Below, piece after piece: positions 52,171 through 61,182 of a stretch of 64,000 nucleotides of DNA. The translations under genes and the position numbers were made by a program. Where the stretch lies: contig NZ_CP027942.1 of NCBI RefSeq assembly GCF_005484985.1, positions 1,612,001 to 1,676,000 on the forward strand, read 5' to 3'. Numbering within the stretch: position 1 is the first letter of the stretch; each line of letters starts with the position of its first letter. The notes below the pieces were generated by a model, which saw only the letters and a list, made by a program, of their open reading frames with translations, did no database searches and had not been told where the DNA came from. Origin of the DNA: Agrococcus sp. SGAir0287. GTDB taxonomy: Bacteria > Actinomycetota > Actinomycetes > Actinomycetales > Microbacteriaceae.

Positions 52171-53643
52171 ATGCCCATCCCCGCACTCTCCCTCATCGCG
52201 GCCGCGGACGACGCCACCGCGGACGTCCTCGTGCGCGGCGTGCTCGCCGGCGACAGCCCCGCGGCCGCCGACGTCGACGCCGACCTCCTCCTCGCCATCG
52301 GCGCGACCGGCAAGGTCGGATCCGTCGTCCGCGCGGTCGTCGACGGCCGTGCCGTCGCATTCGTCGGGCTCGGCACGCGCGCGACGACGCGCTCGCTGCG
52401 CGACGCCGCGGCCACGGCGACGCGCGCGCTCGCCGGCACCCCCAGCGTCGCGATCGCGCTGCCCGTGCAGGACGCCGACGACGTGGCCGCCGTGCTCGAG
52501 GGCGCCGCGCTCGGCGCCTACCGGTTCGACCGCTACAAGGCCGACGACGCGTCATCGACGCCGCCCGCCGAGGTCGCCGTCGTCGTCGGCGACGTCCACG
52601 TCACCGACGCCGTCGTGCGACGCGCCCGCATCGTCGCAGAGGCCGTCGCGCGCACCCGCGACCTCGCCAACACGCCGCCGCGCGACCTCAGCCCCGCGAT
52701 CTTCGCCGACCTCGTGCGCGACGAGGCCGAGGCCACGGGCCTGAGGGTGACGGTGCGCGACGAGGTCGCGCTCGCGAGCGAGGGGTTCGGCGGGCTCGTC
52801 GGCGTCGGCCAGGGCTCGTCGCGTCCGCCGCGCCTCGTGACCGTCGAGTGGGCTCCTGCGGGCGCCGAGCGGCACGTCGCGCTCGTCGGCAAGGGCATCA
52901 CCTACGACACCGGAGGCCTCTCGCTGAAGCCCGCCGCCTCCATGCAGCACATGAAGTTCGACATGACGGGCGCTGCGACGGTCTACGCCGTCACCGCCGC
53001 CGCGGCCGCGCTCCAGCTGCCCGTGCGCGTCACGGCGTACCTGTGCCTCGCCGAGAACATGCCCTCGGGCACCGCGATCCGACCCGACGACGTGCTCACG
53101 ATCCGCGGCGGCCGCACCGTCGAGGTCACGAACACCGACGCGGAGGGGCGACTCGTCATGGCCGACGCGATCGCGCTCGCGTCGGAGACGGATGCCGACG
53201 CGATCATCGACGTCGCGACGCTGACGGGTGCGCAGGTCATCGCGCTGGGCGATCGCGTGAGCGGCCTCATGGGCAACGACGACGATCTCGTCGCCACGAT
53301 CCGCGCCGCGCACGACGCGGCGGACGAGGACATCTGGCCCATGCCGCTGCCCGACGACCTCCTCGCGGTGCTCGACTCCCCCGTCGCCGACATCGCGAAC
53401 GCGAAGGTCGGCAACCGCTCGGCCGGGATGCTGCTCGCCGGCGTCTTCCTCTCGACGTTCGTCGGCGAGCGCGACGGCTCCCCCATCCCCTGGGCGCACC
53501 TCGACATCGCCGGCCCCGCCATGAACACCGGCAGCCCCAGGGGCACGGCCCCGACGGGTGCGACGGGCGTCGTCGTGCGCGGCCTCATCGGTTCGCTGAC
53601 GGCGCTGTCCAGGGCGACGCAGGAGCCCGACGCCAGCAGGTAG
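52171..53643 (+). CDS. pepA: Leucyl aminopeptidase (M17)
   Basis: 490 residues. The C-terminal M17 catalytic domain has two-metal ligands in LVGKGITYDTGGLSLKP and the signature NTDAEGRLVMADAIAL, with the conserved K and R near these motifs. The N-terminal domain is the usual less conserved one. It releases N-terminal residues from peptides in the cytoplasm. A TAGGGT box six bases before the ATG suggests leaderless transcription; it diverges from the PAC2 gene. Confidence 0.95.
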   Translation: MPIPALSLIAAADDATADVLVRGVLAGDSPAAADVDADLLLAIGATGKVGSVVRAVVDGRAVAFVGLGTRATTRSLRDAAATATRALAGTPSVAIALPVQDADDVAAVLEGAALGAYRFDRYKADDASSTPPAEVAVVVGDVHVTDAVVRRARIVAEAVARTRDLANTPPRDLSPAIFADLVRDEAEATGLRVTVRDEVALASEGFGGLVGVGQGSSRPPRLVTVEWAPAGAERHVALVGKGITYDTGGLSLKPAASMQHMKFDMTGAATVYAVTAAAAALQLPVRVTAYLCLAENMPSGTAIRPDDVLTIRGGRTVEVTNTDAEGRLVMADAIALASETDADAIIDVATLTGAQVIALGDRVSGLMGNDDDLVATIRAAHDAADEDIWPMPLPDDLLAVLDSPVADIANAKVGNRSAGMLLAGVFLSTFVGERDGSPIPWAHLDIAGPAMNTGSPRGTAPTGATGVVVRGLIGSLTALSRATQEPDASR

Positions 53644-53701
53644 GGTTGGGAGACGGCGGCGGCGACGCGCCGACGCCTGCCAGCGAGACATCGAGGAGTG
53701 C

Positions 53702-55078
53702 GTGCACGTGGCCGAGAAGTTCGACATCGTCGTGCTGGGAGGTGGCAGCGCCGGCTACGCCGTGGCGCTGCGCGCCATCCAGCTCGGGAAGACCGCCGCG
53801 ATCGTCGAGAAGGACAAGCTCGGGGGCACGTGCCTGCACCGCGGCTGCATCCCGACGAAGGCGATGCTCCACTCGTCCGAGGTCGCCGACGTCGTGCGCG
53901 ACGCCGGGCACGCCGGCGTGCAGGCGGAGCTCAAGGGCGTCGACATCGAGGCGGTGAAGGGCTTCCGCGAGGAGATCGTCGCGAAGAAGTTCAAGGGTCT
54001 GCAGGGCCTCATCAAGTCGAAGGGCGTCACGGTCTTCGAGGGCACGGGGCGCCTCACCTCCCCCACGACCGTCCAGGTCGGCGACACGACCCTCGAGGCG
54101 ACGAACGTCGTGCTCGCGACGGGCTCGTTCTCGAAGACCCTGCCGGGCCTCACGATCGAGGGCCGCGTCATCACGAGCGAGCAGGCGCTGCAGCTCGACT
54201 GGATCCCGCGCCACGTCATCGTGCTCGGCGGCGGCGTCATCGGCGTCGAGTTCGCGAGCGTCTGGCGCGGCTTCGGCTCCGAGGTCACGATCATCGAGGG
54301 CCTGCCCCACCTCGTGCCCAACGAGGAGGAGTCGATCTCGAAGCAGCTGGAGCGCGCGTACAAGAAGCGCGGCATCCAGTTCAAGCTCGGCGCGCGCTTC
54401 GCCGGCGTCACCCAGGACGACTCCGGCGTGCACGTCTCGCTCGAGTCCGGCGAGACCATCGACGCCGATCTCATGCTCGTCGCCGTCGGTCGCGGCCCCG
54501 TGACGCAGGACCTCGGCTACGAGGAGGTCGGCATCGCCATGGAGCGCGGCTTCGTCACGGTCGACGACCGCCTGCAGACGAGCGTCCCCGGCGTCTACGC
54601 CGTGGGCGACATCACGCCCGGCCTCCAGCTCGCGCACCGCAGCTACCAGCACGGCATCTTCGTCGCCGAGGAGATCGCGGGCCTGAGCCCGCGCGTCGTC
54701 GAGGACGTCAACATCCCCAAGGTCACCTACAGCGACCCCGAGATCTCGTCGGTCGGCTACACCGAGGCGAAGGCCAAGGAGCAGTTCGGCGCGGACGCGA
54801 TCGAGACGTACGAGTACTCGCTCGCCGGCAACGCCAAGAGCGAGATCGTGGGCACCTCCGGCACCGTGAAGGCCGTGCGCGTCAAGGACGGCCCGGTCGT
54901 CGGCATGCACATGATCGGCCGCCGCGTCTCGGAGCTCGTCGGCGAGGCCCAGCTCATCGTGAACTGGGAGGCCTACCCCGAGGACGTCGCGCAGCTGCTG
55001 CACGCCCACCCGACCCAGGGCGAGTCGCTCGGCGAGACGATGCTGAAGCTCGCCGGCAAGCCGCTCCACGCCATCTAG
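53702..55078 (+). CDS. lpd: Dihydrolipoyl dehydrogenase (E3)
   Basis: 458 residues. The FAD motif VLGGGSAGYAVALRA, redox pair GGTCLHRGCIPTKAML, NAD motif VLGGGVIGVEFASVW, FAD-phosphate segment VYAVGDITPGLQLAHR and catalytic His-Glu in HAHPTQGESLGE are all present. It re-oxidises dihydrolipoyl groups for pyruvate/2-oxoglutarate dehydrogenases. It starts at a GTG with GAGGAG upstream and runs straight into the E2 gene. Confidence 0.96.
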   Translation: MHVAEKFDIVVLGGGSAGYAVALRAIQLGKTAAIVEKDKLGGTCLHRGCIPTKAMLHSSEVADVVRDAGHAGVQAELKGVDIEAVKGFREEIVAKKFKGLQGLIKSKGVTVFEGTGRLTSPTTVQVGDTTLEATNVVLATGSFSKTLPGLTIEGRVITSEQALQLDWIPRHVIVLGGGVIGVEFASVWRGFGSEVTIIEGLPHLVPNEEESISKQLERAYKKRGIQFKLGARFAGVTQDDSGVHVSLESGETIDADLMLVAVGRGPVTQDLGYEEVGIAMERGFVTVDDRLQTSVPGVYAVGDITPGLQLAHRSYQHGIFVAEEIAGLSPRVVEDVNIPKVTYSDPEISSVGYTEAKAKEQFGADAIETYEYSLAGNAKSEIVGTSGTVKAVRVKDGPVVGMHMIGRRVSELVGEAQLIVNWEAYPEDVAQLLHAHPTQGESLGETMLKLAGKPLHAI

Positions 55079-55087
55079 GAGACCCGC

Positions 55088-56926
55088 ATGGCCGACATCA
55101 CCCTGCCCGCGCTCGGCGAGAGCGTCACCGAGGGCACCATCACCCGCTGGCTCAAGCAGGTCGGCGACACCGTCGAGGTCGACGAGCCGCTCGTCGAGAT
55201 CTCGACCGACAAGGTCGACACCGAGGTGCCCTCGCCCATCGCCGGCACCATCACCGAGATCCTGGCCGACGAGGACGACACCGTCGACGTCGGCGCCGTC
55301 ATCGCCCGCGTGGGCGACGCGGGCGACGCCCCCGCGTCGGACGCGCCTGCCGAGGAGCCGGCAGCCGCCGAGGAGTCGGCACCCGCCGAGGAGTCGGCAC
55401 CCGCCGCCGAGACCGGCACGACGGACGAGTCGGAGACGGCCGAGCCCGAGGCGCCGTCCACCGACGCCGAGGAGCCCGCGGCCGCGCCGACCGCTGGCGC
55501 GAGCGAGGCTGGCGGCGACGCCACCGACATCACGCTGCCCGCGCTCGGCGAGTCCGTGACCGAGGGCACGATCACCCGCTGGCTCAAGCAGGTCGGCGAC
55601 ACGGTCGAGGTCGACGAGCCGCTGGTCGAGATCTCGACCGACAAGGTCGACACCGAGGTGCCCTCGCCGGTCGCCGGCACGATCTCCGAGATCCTCGCGA
55701 ACGAGGACGACACCGTCGACGTCGGCGCCGTCATCGCCCGCGTCGGCGGCTCGGGTGGCGGCTCCGCTCCCGCCCAGGACGTTCCCGCCGAGGAGCCGAA
55801 GGTCGAGGAGCCGAAGGCCGAGGAGCCGAAGCAGGAGTCCGCCCCCGCGCAGGCGCCCGCCCCGGTCCAGGAGGTCCCGCCGGCACCGAAGGCGCCCTCC
55901 GCTCCGGCCGCGCCCGCGCAGGAAGCTCCGAAGCAGGAGGCCCCGAAGCAGGATGCCCCGGCTGCCCCCGCAGCGCCGTCGGCGGCCCCGGCTGCGCCTG
56001 CGACGTCCGGCGCGTCCGCGTACGTCACGCCCATCGTGCGCAAGCTCGCACACGAGCAGGGCGTCGACCTGTCGACCGTGCAGGGCACGGGCGTCGGCGG
56101 TCGCATCCGCAAGGAGGACGTGCTGTCGGCTGCCAAGGCAGCCTCGAGCGCGCCCGCGGCGGCCTCCGGCTCGTCCGCGCCCGCGGCGCCTGCGCCGGTC
56201 GAGGACTCGCCGCTGCGCGGCACGACCGCGAAGATGACGCGGCTGCGCAAGCTCGTCGCGTCGCGCGCGGTCGAGTCGATGCAGACGACGGCGCAGCTCA
56301 CGACGGTCGTCGAGGTCGACGTCACGAAGGTCGCGCAGCTGCGCGACCGCGTGAAGGGCCGCTTCCAGGAGGTCACGGGGCAGAAGCTCTCGTTCCTGCC
56401 GTTCTTCTCGCTCGCCGCGGTCGAGGCGCTCCGCGCGCACCCGATCATCAACGCGACGGACGACGGCGACTCGATCACCTACCCCGACGTCGAGAACCTC
56501 TCGATGGCGGTCGACACCGAGCGCGGCCTGCTGACGCCCGTCATCAAGGACGCCGGGCGCCTCGACCTGCGCGGCTTCGCCGAGCAGATCGCGGACCTCG
56601 CCGCGCGCACCCGCGACAACAAGCTCGGCCCCGACGAGCTCGCCGGCGGCACGTTCACGCTGACGAACACGGGCTCGCGCGGCGCGCTGTTCGACACGCC
56701 GGTCGTCTTCCAGCCGCAGCGCGCCATCCTCGGCGTCGGCACGGTCGTGAAGCGCCCGGTCGTCGTGTCGGTCGACGGGCAGGACTCGATCGCCGTGCGC
56801 TCGATGGTCTACCTCGCCCTGTCGTACGACCACCGCATCATCGACGGCGCCGACGCGGCCCGCTACCTCACCGCGGTGAAGCAGCGGCTCGAGGCGGGCG
56901 ACTTCGAGGGGCAGCTCGGCATCTGA
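55088..56926 (+). CDS. sucB: Dihydrolipoamide acyltransferase E2 (SucB/DlaT type)
   Basis: 612 residues with two lipoyl domains (1-77 and about 145-222), each with the lipoylated Lys in [12 protein letters not shown]. Ala/Pro/Glu linkers separate them. A peripheral-subunit-binding domain ([17 protein letters not shown], about 313-350) and a catalytic core ending with [14 protein letters not shown] follow. In actinobacteria this type of E2 serves the pyruvate (and mixed 2-oxoglutarate) dehydrogenase. The two lipoyl domains differ at only about six positions, suggesting recent duplication or gene conversion. Confidence 0.95.
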   Translation: MADITLPALGESVTEGTITRWLKQVGDTVEVDEPLVEISTDKVDTEVPSPIAGTITEILADEDDTVDVGAVIARVGDAGDAPASDAPAEEPAAAEESAPAEESAPAAETGTTDESETAEPEAPSTDAEEPAAAPTAGASEAGGDATDITLPALGESVTEGTITRWLKQVGDTVEVDEPLVEISTDKVDTEVPSPVAGTISEILANEDDTVDVGAVIARVGGSGGGSAPAQDVPAEEPKVEEPKAEEPKQESAPAQAPAPVQEVPPAPKAPSAPAAPAQEAPKQEAPKQDAPAAPAAPSAAPAAPATSGASAYVTPIVRKLAHEQGVDLSTVQGTGVGGRIRKEDVLSAAKAASSAPAAASGSSAPAAPAPVEDSPLRGTTAKMTRLRKLVASRAVESMQTTAQLTTVVEVDVTKVAQLRDRVKGRFQEVTGQKLSFLPFFSLAAVEALRAHPIINATDDGDSITYPDVENLSMAVDTERGLLTPVIKDAGRLDLRGFAEQIADLAARTRDNKLGPDELAGGTFTLTNTGSRGALFDTPVVFQPQRAILGVGTVVKRPVVVSVDGQDSIAVRSMVYLALSYDHRIIDGADAARYLTAVKQRLEAGDFEGQLGI

Positions 56927-56939
56927 TCGAGCGGGTCGC

Positions 56940-58121
56940 TCACGCGGCCCACGCGTCCCGCAGCATCCAGCCGGCGTCGGTCCTCACCACGAGGACCGAC
57001 GCCGGCTGCGTCGCGCTGGCGACGTCGACGAGCACGGCGTCGCCGAGCACGGCCGCCTCTGCGAGGACGGCGTCGGCCGGCATCCGCCACGTCGCCTGCG
57101 CCGCGCCGCCCGACGGGTCGAGGACGCTCGCGAGGCACGCGTCGTCGCCCGCGTCGAGGCACGCCTCGCGCAGCAGCAGCAGGGCCTCGGCCGCATCGAC
57201 GGGCGAGGCCTCGGGAGCGGGCGGCGTCGACGCGACGGGCGCCGCGACGCCCGTCGGCGAGACGCCGGGCGCGGCGGCGGGCACGGGGTCCGACGCGCCC
57301 ACGCCGCCGAGCACGAGGGCGCCGACGAGCGCCGCTGCGCCTCCCGCGGCCGCGATCCACACCGGTCGACGCACCGTCGCGGCCTGCGCGAGCGCCCGCT
57401 GCAGCCAGCGCACCGGGAGCGAGGCTGCGTCGTCGACGCGCGCTCGCTCGCGTCCGCGCCGCGCGATCGCGGGCTCGACGCGAGCGTGCTGCAGCGGCAG
57501 CGCCGGCCACGCCGCCAGCAGCGCCCGAGCGGCCGCATCCGGCTCGTGACGCTCGAGCGCCGCAGCCACGGGCTCGGGCGTGCGCTCGCCGGCCGCCGCG
57601 AGCAGGTCGTCGACGAGCGCGGCGAGCGCCGCGCAGTCGGCGGCGACGCCCGGCGACGCTCCACGCCACGCATCGGTGGACCGCCGGGTCTCGATCCCCG
57701 CTCCGGCGCCGACGAGCGCCGGGGCGCCGTCCTCGTCGAGCGCGATCGCGTGCAGGTCGATGCGCCCGGCGTGCGCCCCCGCGTCGTGGAGCGCCGCGAC
57801 CGCGGCGAGCACGGGCGCCAGGACGGTCACGACCTCCCCCGGCGCCGGCGCGCCTCGCGCGAGGAGCCACGCAGCCGCGGTCGAGGTCGACGGAGGCCGC
57901 ACGAGCACCACCGCGCCCGACTGGGTCGCCACGTCGAGCACCGGCAGCAGGTGCGGGTGGTCGACGGCGAGCAGCGCCTCCGCCTCGCGCGCGGCGTCCG
58001 CCGCCGCGGACCCCTCCGCGACGTGCAGCTCGACCGCCGCGTCGCCGAAGGCGGCGACGATGCGCCGGTCCCCCTCCTCGCGCACGATGCGCACGATCCG
58101 ATGCCCCGCGAGCCGATCCAT
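56940..58121 (-). CDS. Membrane pseudokinase-like protein
   Basis: 393 residues. The N-terminal 230 residues follow a protein-kinase fold outline (HPHLLPVLDVATQSGAVVLV like the hinge; GRIDLHAIALDEDGAPALVGAG like the catalytic loop to DFG). However, no VAxK lysine or glycine loop is seen, the loop Asn is lost, and DFG reads VGAG, so catalysis is unlikely. A membrane helix (WIAAAGGAAALVGALVLGGVG, about 275) and an extracellular domain (SPVDAAEALLLLREACLDAGDDACL) follow. CAGGCT lies six bases before the ATG. It occupies the place where lipB and lipA commonly sit. Confidence 0.7.
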   Translation of the reverse strand: MDRLAGHRIVRIVREEGDRRIVAAFGDAAVELHVAEGSAAADAAREAEALLAVDHPHLLPVLDVATQSGAVVLVRPPSTSTAAAWLLARGAPAPGEVVTVLAPVLAAVAALHDAGAHAGRIDLHAIALDEDGAPALVGAGAGIETRRSTDAWRGASPGVAADCAALAALVDDLLAAAGERTPEPVAAALERHEPDAAARALLAAWPALPLQHARVEPAIARRGRERARVDDAASLPVRWLQRALAQAATVRRPVWIAAAGGAAALVGALVLGGVGASDPVPAAAPGVSPTGVAAPVASTPPAPEASPVDAAEALLLLREACLDAGDDACLASVLDPSGGAAQATWRMPADAVLAEAAVLGDAVLVDVASATQPASVLVVRTDAGWMLRDAWAA

Positions 58122-58256
58122 GCGATCAGCCTGCGCGCCCCATCGGCGCCGGGTGGTGGACGCCCGGACCGGTGTGGACCGACGCCAGCTGTGGAGCCCG
58201 GCCCGTCCCGCCACGACGCGTCGTCGGCGTGCGCCCGCGGGCGATACCCTGGAGGC

Positions 58257-58952
58257 ATGGCGCAGCCGATCGACGCGAGGGAGCCGGGTCGCATCCGGAC
58301 CATGTGGCGCATCTTCCAGATGACGCGCAAGCAGGACCGCGTGGCCCTGCCGCTCATGATCGGCGCAGCACTCCTGCCGATCGTGCTCGCGGTCGTGCTC
58401 GCGCTCGTCGTGGCACCGGGCGACGTGCTCTTCACGATCCTCTGGATCGTCTCCGGCGTGCTCGTCGGCCTCATGCTGCTCATGCTCACGCTGACGTGGC
58501 GTGCCGAGAAGCTCGCGTTCTCGCAGATCGAGGGCAAGCCCGGCGCCGTGGGCGCCGTGCTGTCGAACGGCCTGCGCGGCTCGTGGCAGTCGAGCGAGAT
58601 GCCGGTCGCCGTCAACACGAAGACGCAGGACGCCGTCTACCGCGCCGTCGGTCGCGCCGGCATCGTGCTCATCGCCGAGGGTCCCTCGACGCGCACGGAG
58701 CGCCTCGTGCAGGACGAGCAGCGCAAGATCAAGCGCATCGTGCCGAACGTGCCGATCCATGTGCTGCGCATCGGGCCCGACTCCGACATCCCCCTGCGCC
58801 GCCTCACGCGTCGCATGCGCGGCCTCAAGCGCACCCTCACCCGTGCCGAGGTCGTCGCGGTCGGCAACCGGCTGTCGAGCCTCGGCGGCATGAACCTGCC
58901 GATCCCGAAGGGCATCGACCCCCGCCGCATGCGCGCCGGTCGTCCCCGCTGA
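58257..58952 (+). CDS. DUF4191 family membrane protein
   Basis: 231 residues. Two helices (LPLMIGAALLPIVLAVVLALVVAPG and LFTILWIVSGVLVGLMLLMLTLTW) precede a cytoplasmic domain (AFSQIEGKPGAVGAVLSNGLRG; RIVPNVPIHVLRIG). DUF4191 genes lie next to glnA in most actinobacteria, as here. Role unknown. TACCCT lies six bases before the ATG, with GGAGGC in between. Confidence 0.92.
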   Translation: MAQPIDAREPGRIRTMWRIFQMTRKQDRVALPLMIGAALLPIVLAVVLALVVAPGDVLFTILWIVSGVLVGLMLLMLTLTWRAEKLAFSQIEGKPGAVGAVLSNGLRGSWQSSEMPVAVNTKTQDAVYRAVGRAGIVLIAEGPSTRTERLVQDEQRKIKRIVPNVPIHVLRIGPDSDIPLRRLTRRMRGLKRTLTRAEVVAVGNRLSSLGGMNLPIPKGIDPRRMRAGRPR

Positions 58953-59073
58953 CGCCTACCGGCCTCCTCGCTCGCGCCGCCCGTCGACCTCGTCGACCGG
59001 CGGCGCGACGCGCATCCGGACCCATGCCGACGACGGCATGGAGACGCGACGGATCGCGGATCCGGCGCGCCGC

Positions 59074-59111
59074 GTAACGCGTCCGAAACAATCGCGTCAC
59101 GTCGGGGCAAC
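59074..59111 (+). promoter_or_regulatory. Four-site GlnR-type operator of glnA
   Basis: GTAAC (59074-59078), n6, GAAAC (59085-59089), n6, GTCAC (59096-59100), n6, GCAAC (59107-59111). All four half-sites are recognisable and each is spaced by six bases, the exact a-b-a-b layout of GlnR operators at actinobacterial nitrogen genes. A TACCGT box (59122-59127) follows, so the operator covers the -35 region and just upstream, as expected for a regulator that binds beside polymerase. Confidence 0.85.
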
Positions 59112-59183
59112 GGCATGCGCCTACCGTCGGAGGCACGGTGCGCATCGAGCGCGCGCCCACCCCCAAGGAAGCTAGGAGCGTTC

Positions 59184-60608
59184 ATGTTCAAGGATTCGTC
59201 CGAGGTCCTCGCGTTCATCAAGGAGGAGGACGTCAAGTTCCTCGACATCCGGTTCACGGATCTCCCCGGTGTCCAGCAGCACTTCAACATCCCTGCCGCC
59301 ACCGTCGACGAGGACTTCTTCACCGTCGGCCAGCTGTTCGACGGCTCGTCGATCCGCGGCTTCCAGGGCATCGCGGAGTCGGACCTGCAGCTGATCCCCG
59401 ACGTGACCACGGCGTACCTCGACCCGTTCCGCGAGGTCAAGACGCTCATCATGATCTTCGACATCTACAACCCGCGCACGGGCGAGATCTACCACCGCGA
59501 TCCGCGGCAGGTCGCGCACAAGGCCGAGCAGTACCTCGCGTCGACGGGCATCGCCGACACGGCCTTCTTCGCCCCCGAGGCGGAGTTCTACATCTTCGAC
59601 GACGTGCGCTACGAGGTGAAGCAGAACTCGTCGTTCTACGCCGTGGACTCCGAGGAGGGCGCGTGGAACACGGGCCGCGTCGAGGAGGGCGGCAACCTCG
59701 CCAACAAGACCCCGTACAAGGGCGGCTACTTCCCCGTCTCGCCCGTCGACAAGCAGGCCGACCTGCGCGACGACATCTCGCTGAAGCTCATCGACGCGGG
59801 CCTCGAGCTCGAGCGCGCGCACCACGAGGTGGGCACGGGCGGCCAGGCCGAGATCAACTACAAGTTCTCGACGCTCGTGCGCTCGGCGGACGACATCCTG
59901 AAGTTCAAGTACATCGTCAAGAACACGGCCGAGGAGTGGGGCAAGGTCGCGACCTTCATGCCGAAGCCGCTGTTCGGCGACAACGGCTCGGGCATGCACA
60001 CGCACCAGTCGCTGTGGAAGGGCGGCGAGCCGCTGTTCTACGACGCGAACGGCTACGGCGGCCTCTCGGACACGGCGCGCTGGTACATCGGCGGCATCCT
60101 GGCGCACGCTCCCGCGCTGCTCGCGTTCACGAACCCCTCGCTGAACTCGTACCACCGCCTCGTGAAGGGCTTCGAGGCGCCGGTCAACCTCGTCTACTCG
60201 GCGGGCAACCGCTCGGCGGCGATCCGCATCCCCATCACGGGCACGAACCCCAAGGCGAAGCGCATCGAGTTCCGCGCCCCCGACGCCTCGGGCAACCCGT
60301 ACCTCGCCTTCGCGGCGCAGCTCATGGCGGGCCTCGACGGCATCAAGAACCGCATCGAGCCGCACGAGCCCGTCGACAAGGACCTCTACGAGCTCCCGCC
60401 CGAGGAGGCCAAGAGCATCCCGCAGGTCCCCGGCTCGCTCGAGGAGGCGCTCGTCGCCCTCGAGAACGACCACCAGTTCCTCATCGAGGGCAACGTGTTC
60501 ACCGAGGACCTCATCGAGACGTGGATCGACTACAAGCGCACGCAGGAGATCCTGCCGACCGCGCAGCGTCCCCACCCCTTCGAGTACGAGCTGTACTTCG
60601 GGGTCTGA
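59184..60608 (+). CDS. glnA: Glutamine synthetase, type I
   Basis: 474 residues, the exact length of GlnA1 enzymes. It makes glutamine from glutamate and ammonia. Family blocks are [20 protein letters not shown], the metal/ATP site [27 protein letters not shown] and the glutamate flap [13 protein letters not shown]. The Tyr in [10 protein letters not shown] is the adenylylation site, matching the presence of glnE nearby. AGGAG precedes the chosen ATG; longer upstream frames lack similarity. Confidence 0.98.
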   Translation: MFKDSSEVLAFIKEEDVKFLDIRFTDLPGVQQHFNIPAATVDEDFFTVGQLFDGSSIRGFQGIAESDLQLIPDVTTAYLDPFREVKTLIMIFDIYNPRTGEIYHRDPRQVAHKAEQYLASTGIADTAFFAPEAEFYIFDDVRYEVKQNSSFYAVDSEEGAWNTGRVEEGGNLANKTPYKGGYFPVSPVDKQADLRDDISLKLIDAGLELERAHHEVGTGGQAEINYKFSTLVRSADDILKFKYIVKNTAEEWGKVATFMPKPLFGDNGSGMHTHQSLWKGGEPLFYDANGYGGLSDTARWYIGGILAHAPALLAFTNPSLNSYHRLVKGFEAPVNLVYSAGNRSAAIRIPITGTNPKAKRIEFRAPDASGNPYLAFAAQLMAGLDGIKNRIEPHEPVDKDLYELPPEEAKSIPQVPGSLEEALVALENDHQFLIEGNVFTEDLIETWIDYKRTQEILPTAQRPHPFEYELYFGV

Positions 60609-60635
60609 TCGTTCGACGCGTCGATCCGCACAGAC

Positions 60636-60666
60636 GGGGCCGGGTTCCTTGGGGGGACCCGGCCCC
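60636..60666 (+). terminator. Terminator of glnA
   Basis: A 13-base stem with one G.U pair (60636-60648 with 60654-60666) and a 5-base loop, followed by TTGC. Confidence 0.8.
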
Positions 60667-60807
60667 TTGCCGTGCGGGCAGCACCCGCGCTGCGAACCTC
60701 GATCCGTCGGGCTCGGATGTCCTCGTGCCTGTCGATCGGCACGGCGCCCGATCGTCATGAGGGTGGAGGATGCGAACGACGCATTCCACGACGAGAGGGA
60801 CGAACCC

Positions 60808-61182
60808 ATGCGCTACACGCTGCTGCTCCACTACCCCGAGATGGCCGGCGAGCTCGACGAGGAGGCCATGCGCGCCGGGCAGGAGGCGTTCGCCTCGTAC
60901 GCGGCGACGCTGCACGCCGCGGGCGTGCTCGTGGCCGCCGAGGTGCTGCAGGAGAGCCACGCCACGACGACGGTGCGGATGGTCGACGACGCGCTGCGCG
61001 TGCAGGACGGTCCGTTCGCGGACTCGAAGGATCAGCTCGGCGGCACCGTGGTCGTCGACGTCGCCGACCTCGACGCCGCGATCGGCTGGGCGTCGCAGGC
61101 GCCGAACGTGACCTGGGGCGCCGTCGAGGTGCGCCCGGGTGCGACGCACGTCGTCGACGGCCGTTGGGTGCCGAACGCATGA
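60808..61182 (+). CDS. YCII/DGPF-domain protein
   Basis: 124 residues. The ferredoxin-like YCII fold is marked by YTLLLHYPEMAGELDEEAM at the start and the DGPFADSKDQLGG motif that defines DGPF proteins. GAGAGGGA precedes the ATG. The stop overlaps the ECF sigma start by four bases (ATGA). DGPF genes are the typical partners of ECF42 sigma factors and are often their targets; here the gene is in the same operon. Confidence 0.9.
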   Translation: MRYTLLLHYPEMAGELDEEAMRAGQEAFASYAATLHAAGVLVAAEVLQESHATTTVRMVDDALRVQDGPFADSKDQLGGTVVVDVADLDAAIGWASQAPNVTWGAVEVRPGATHVVDGRWVPNA

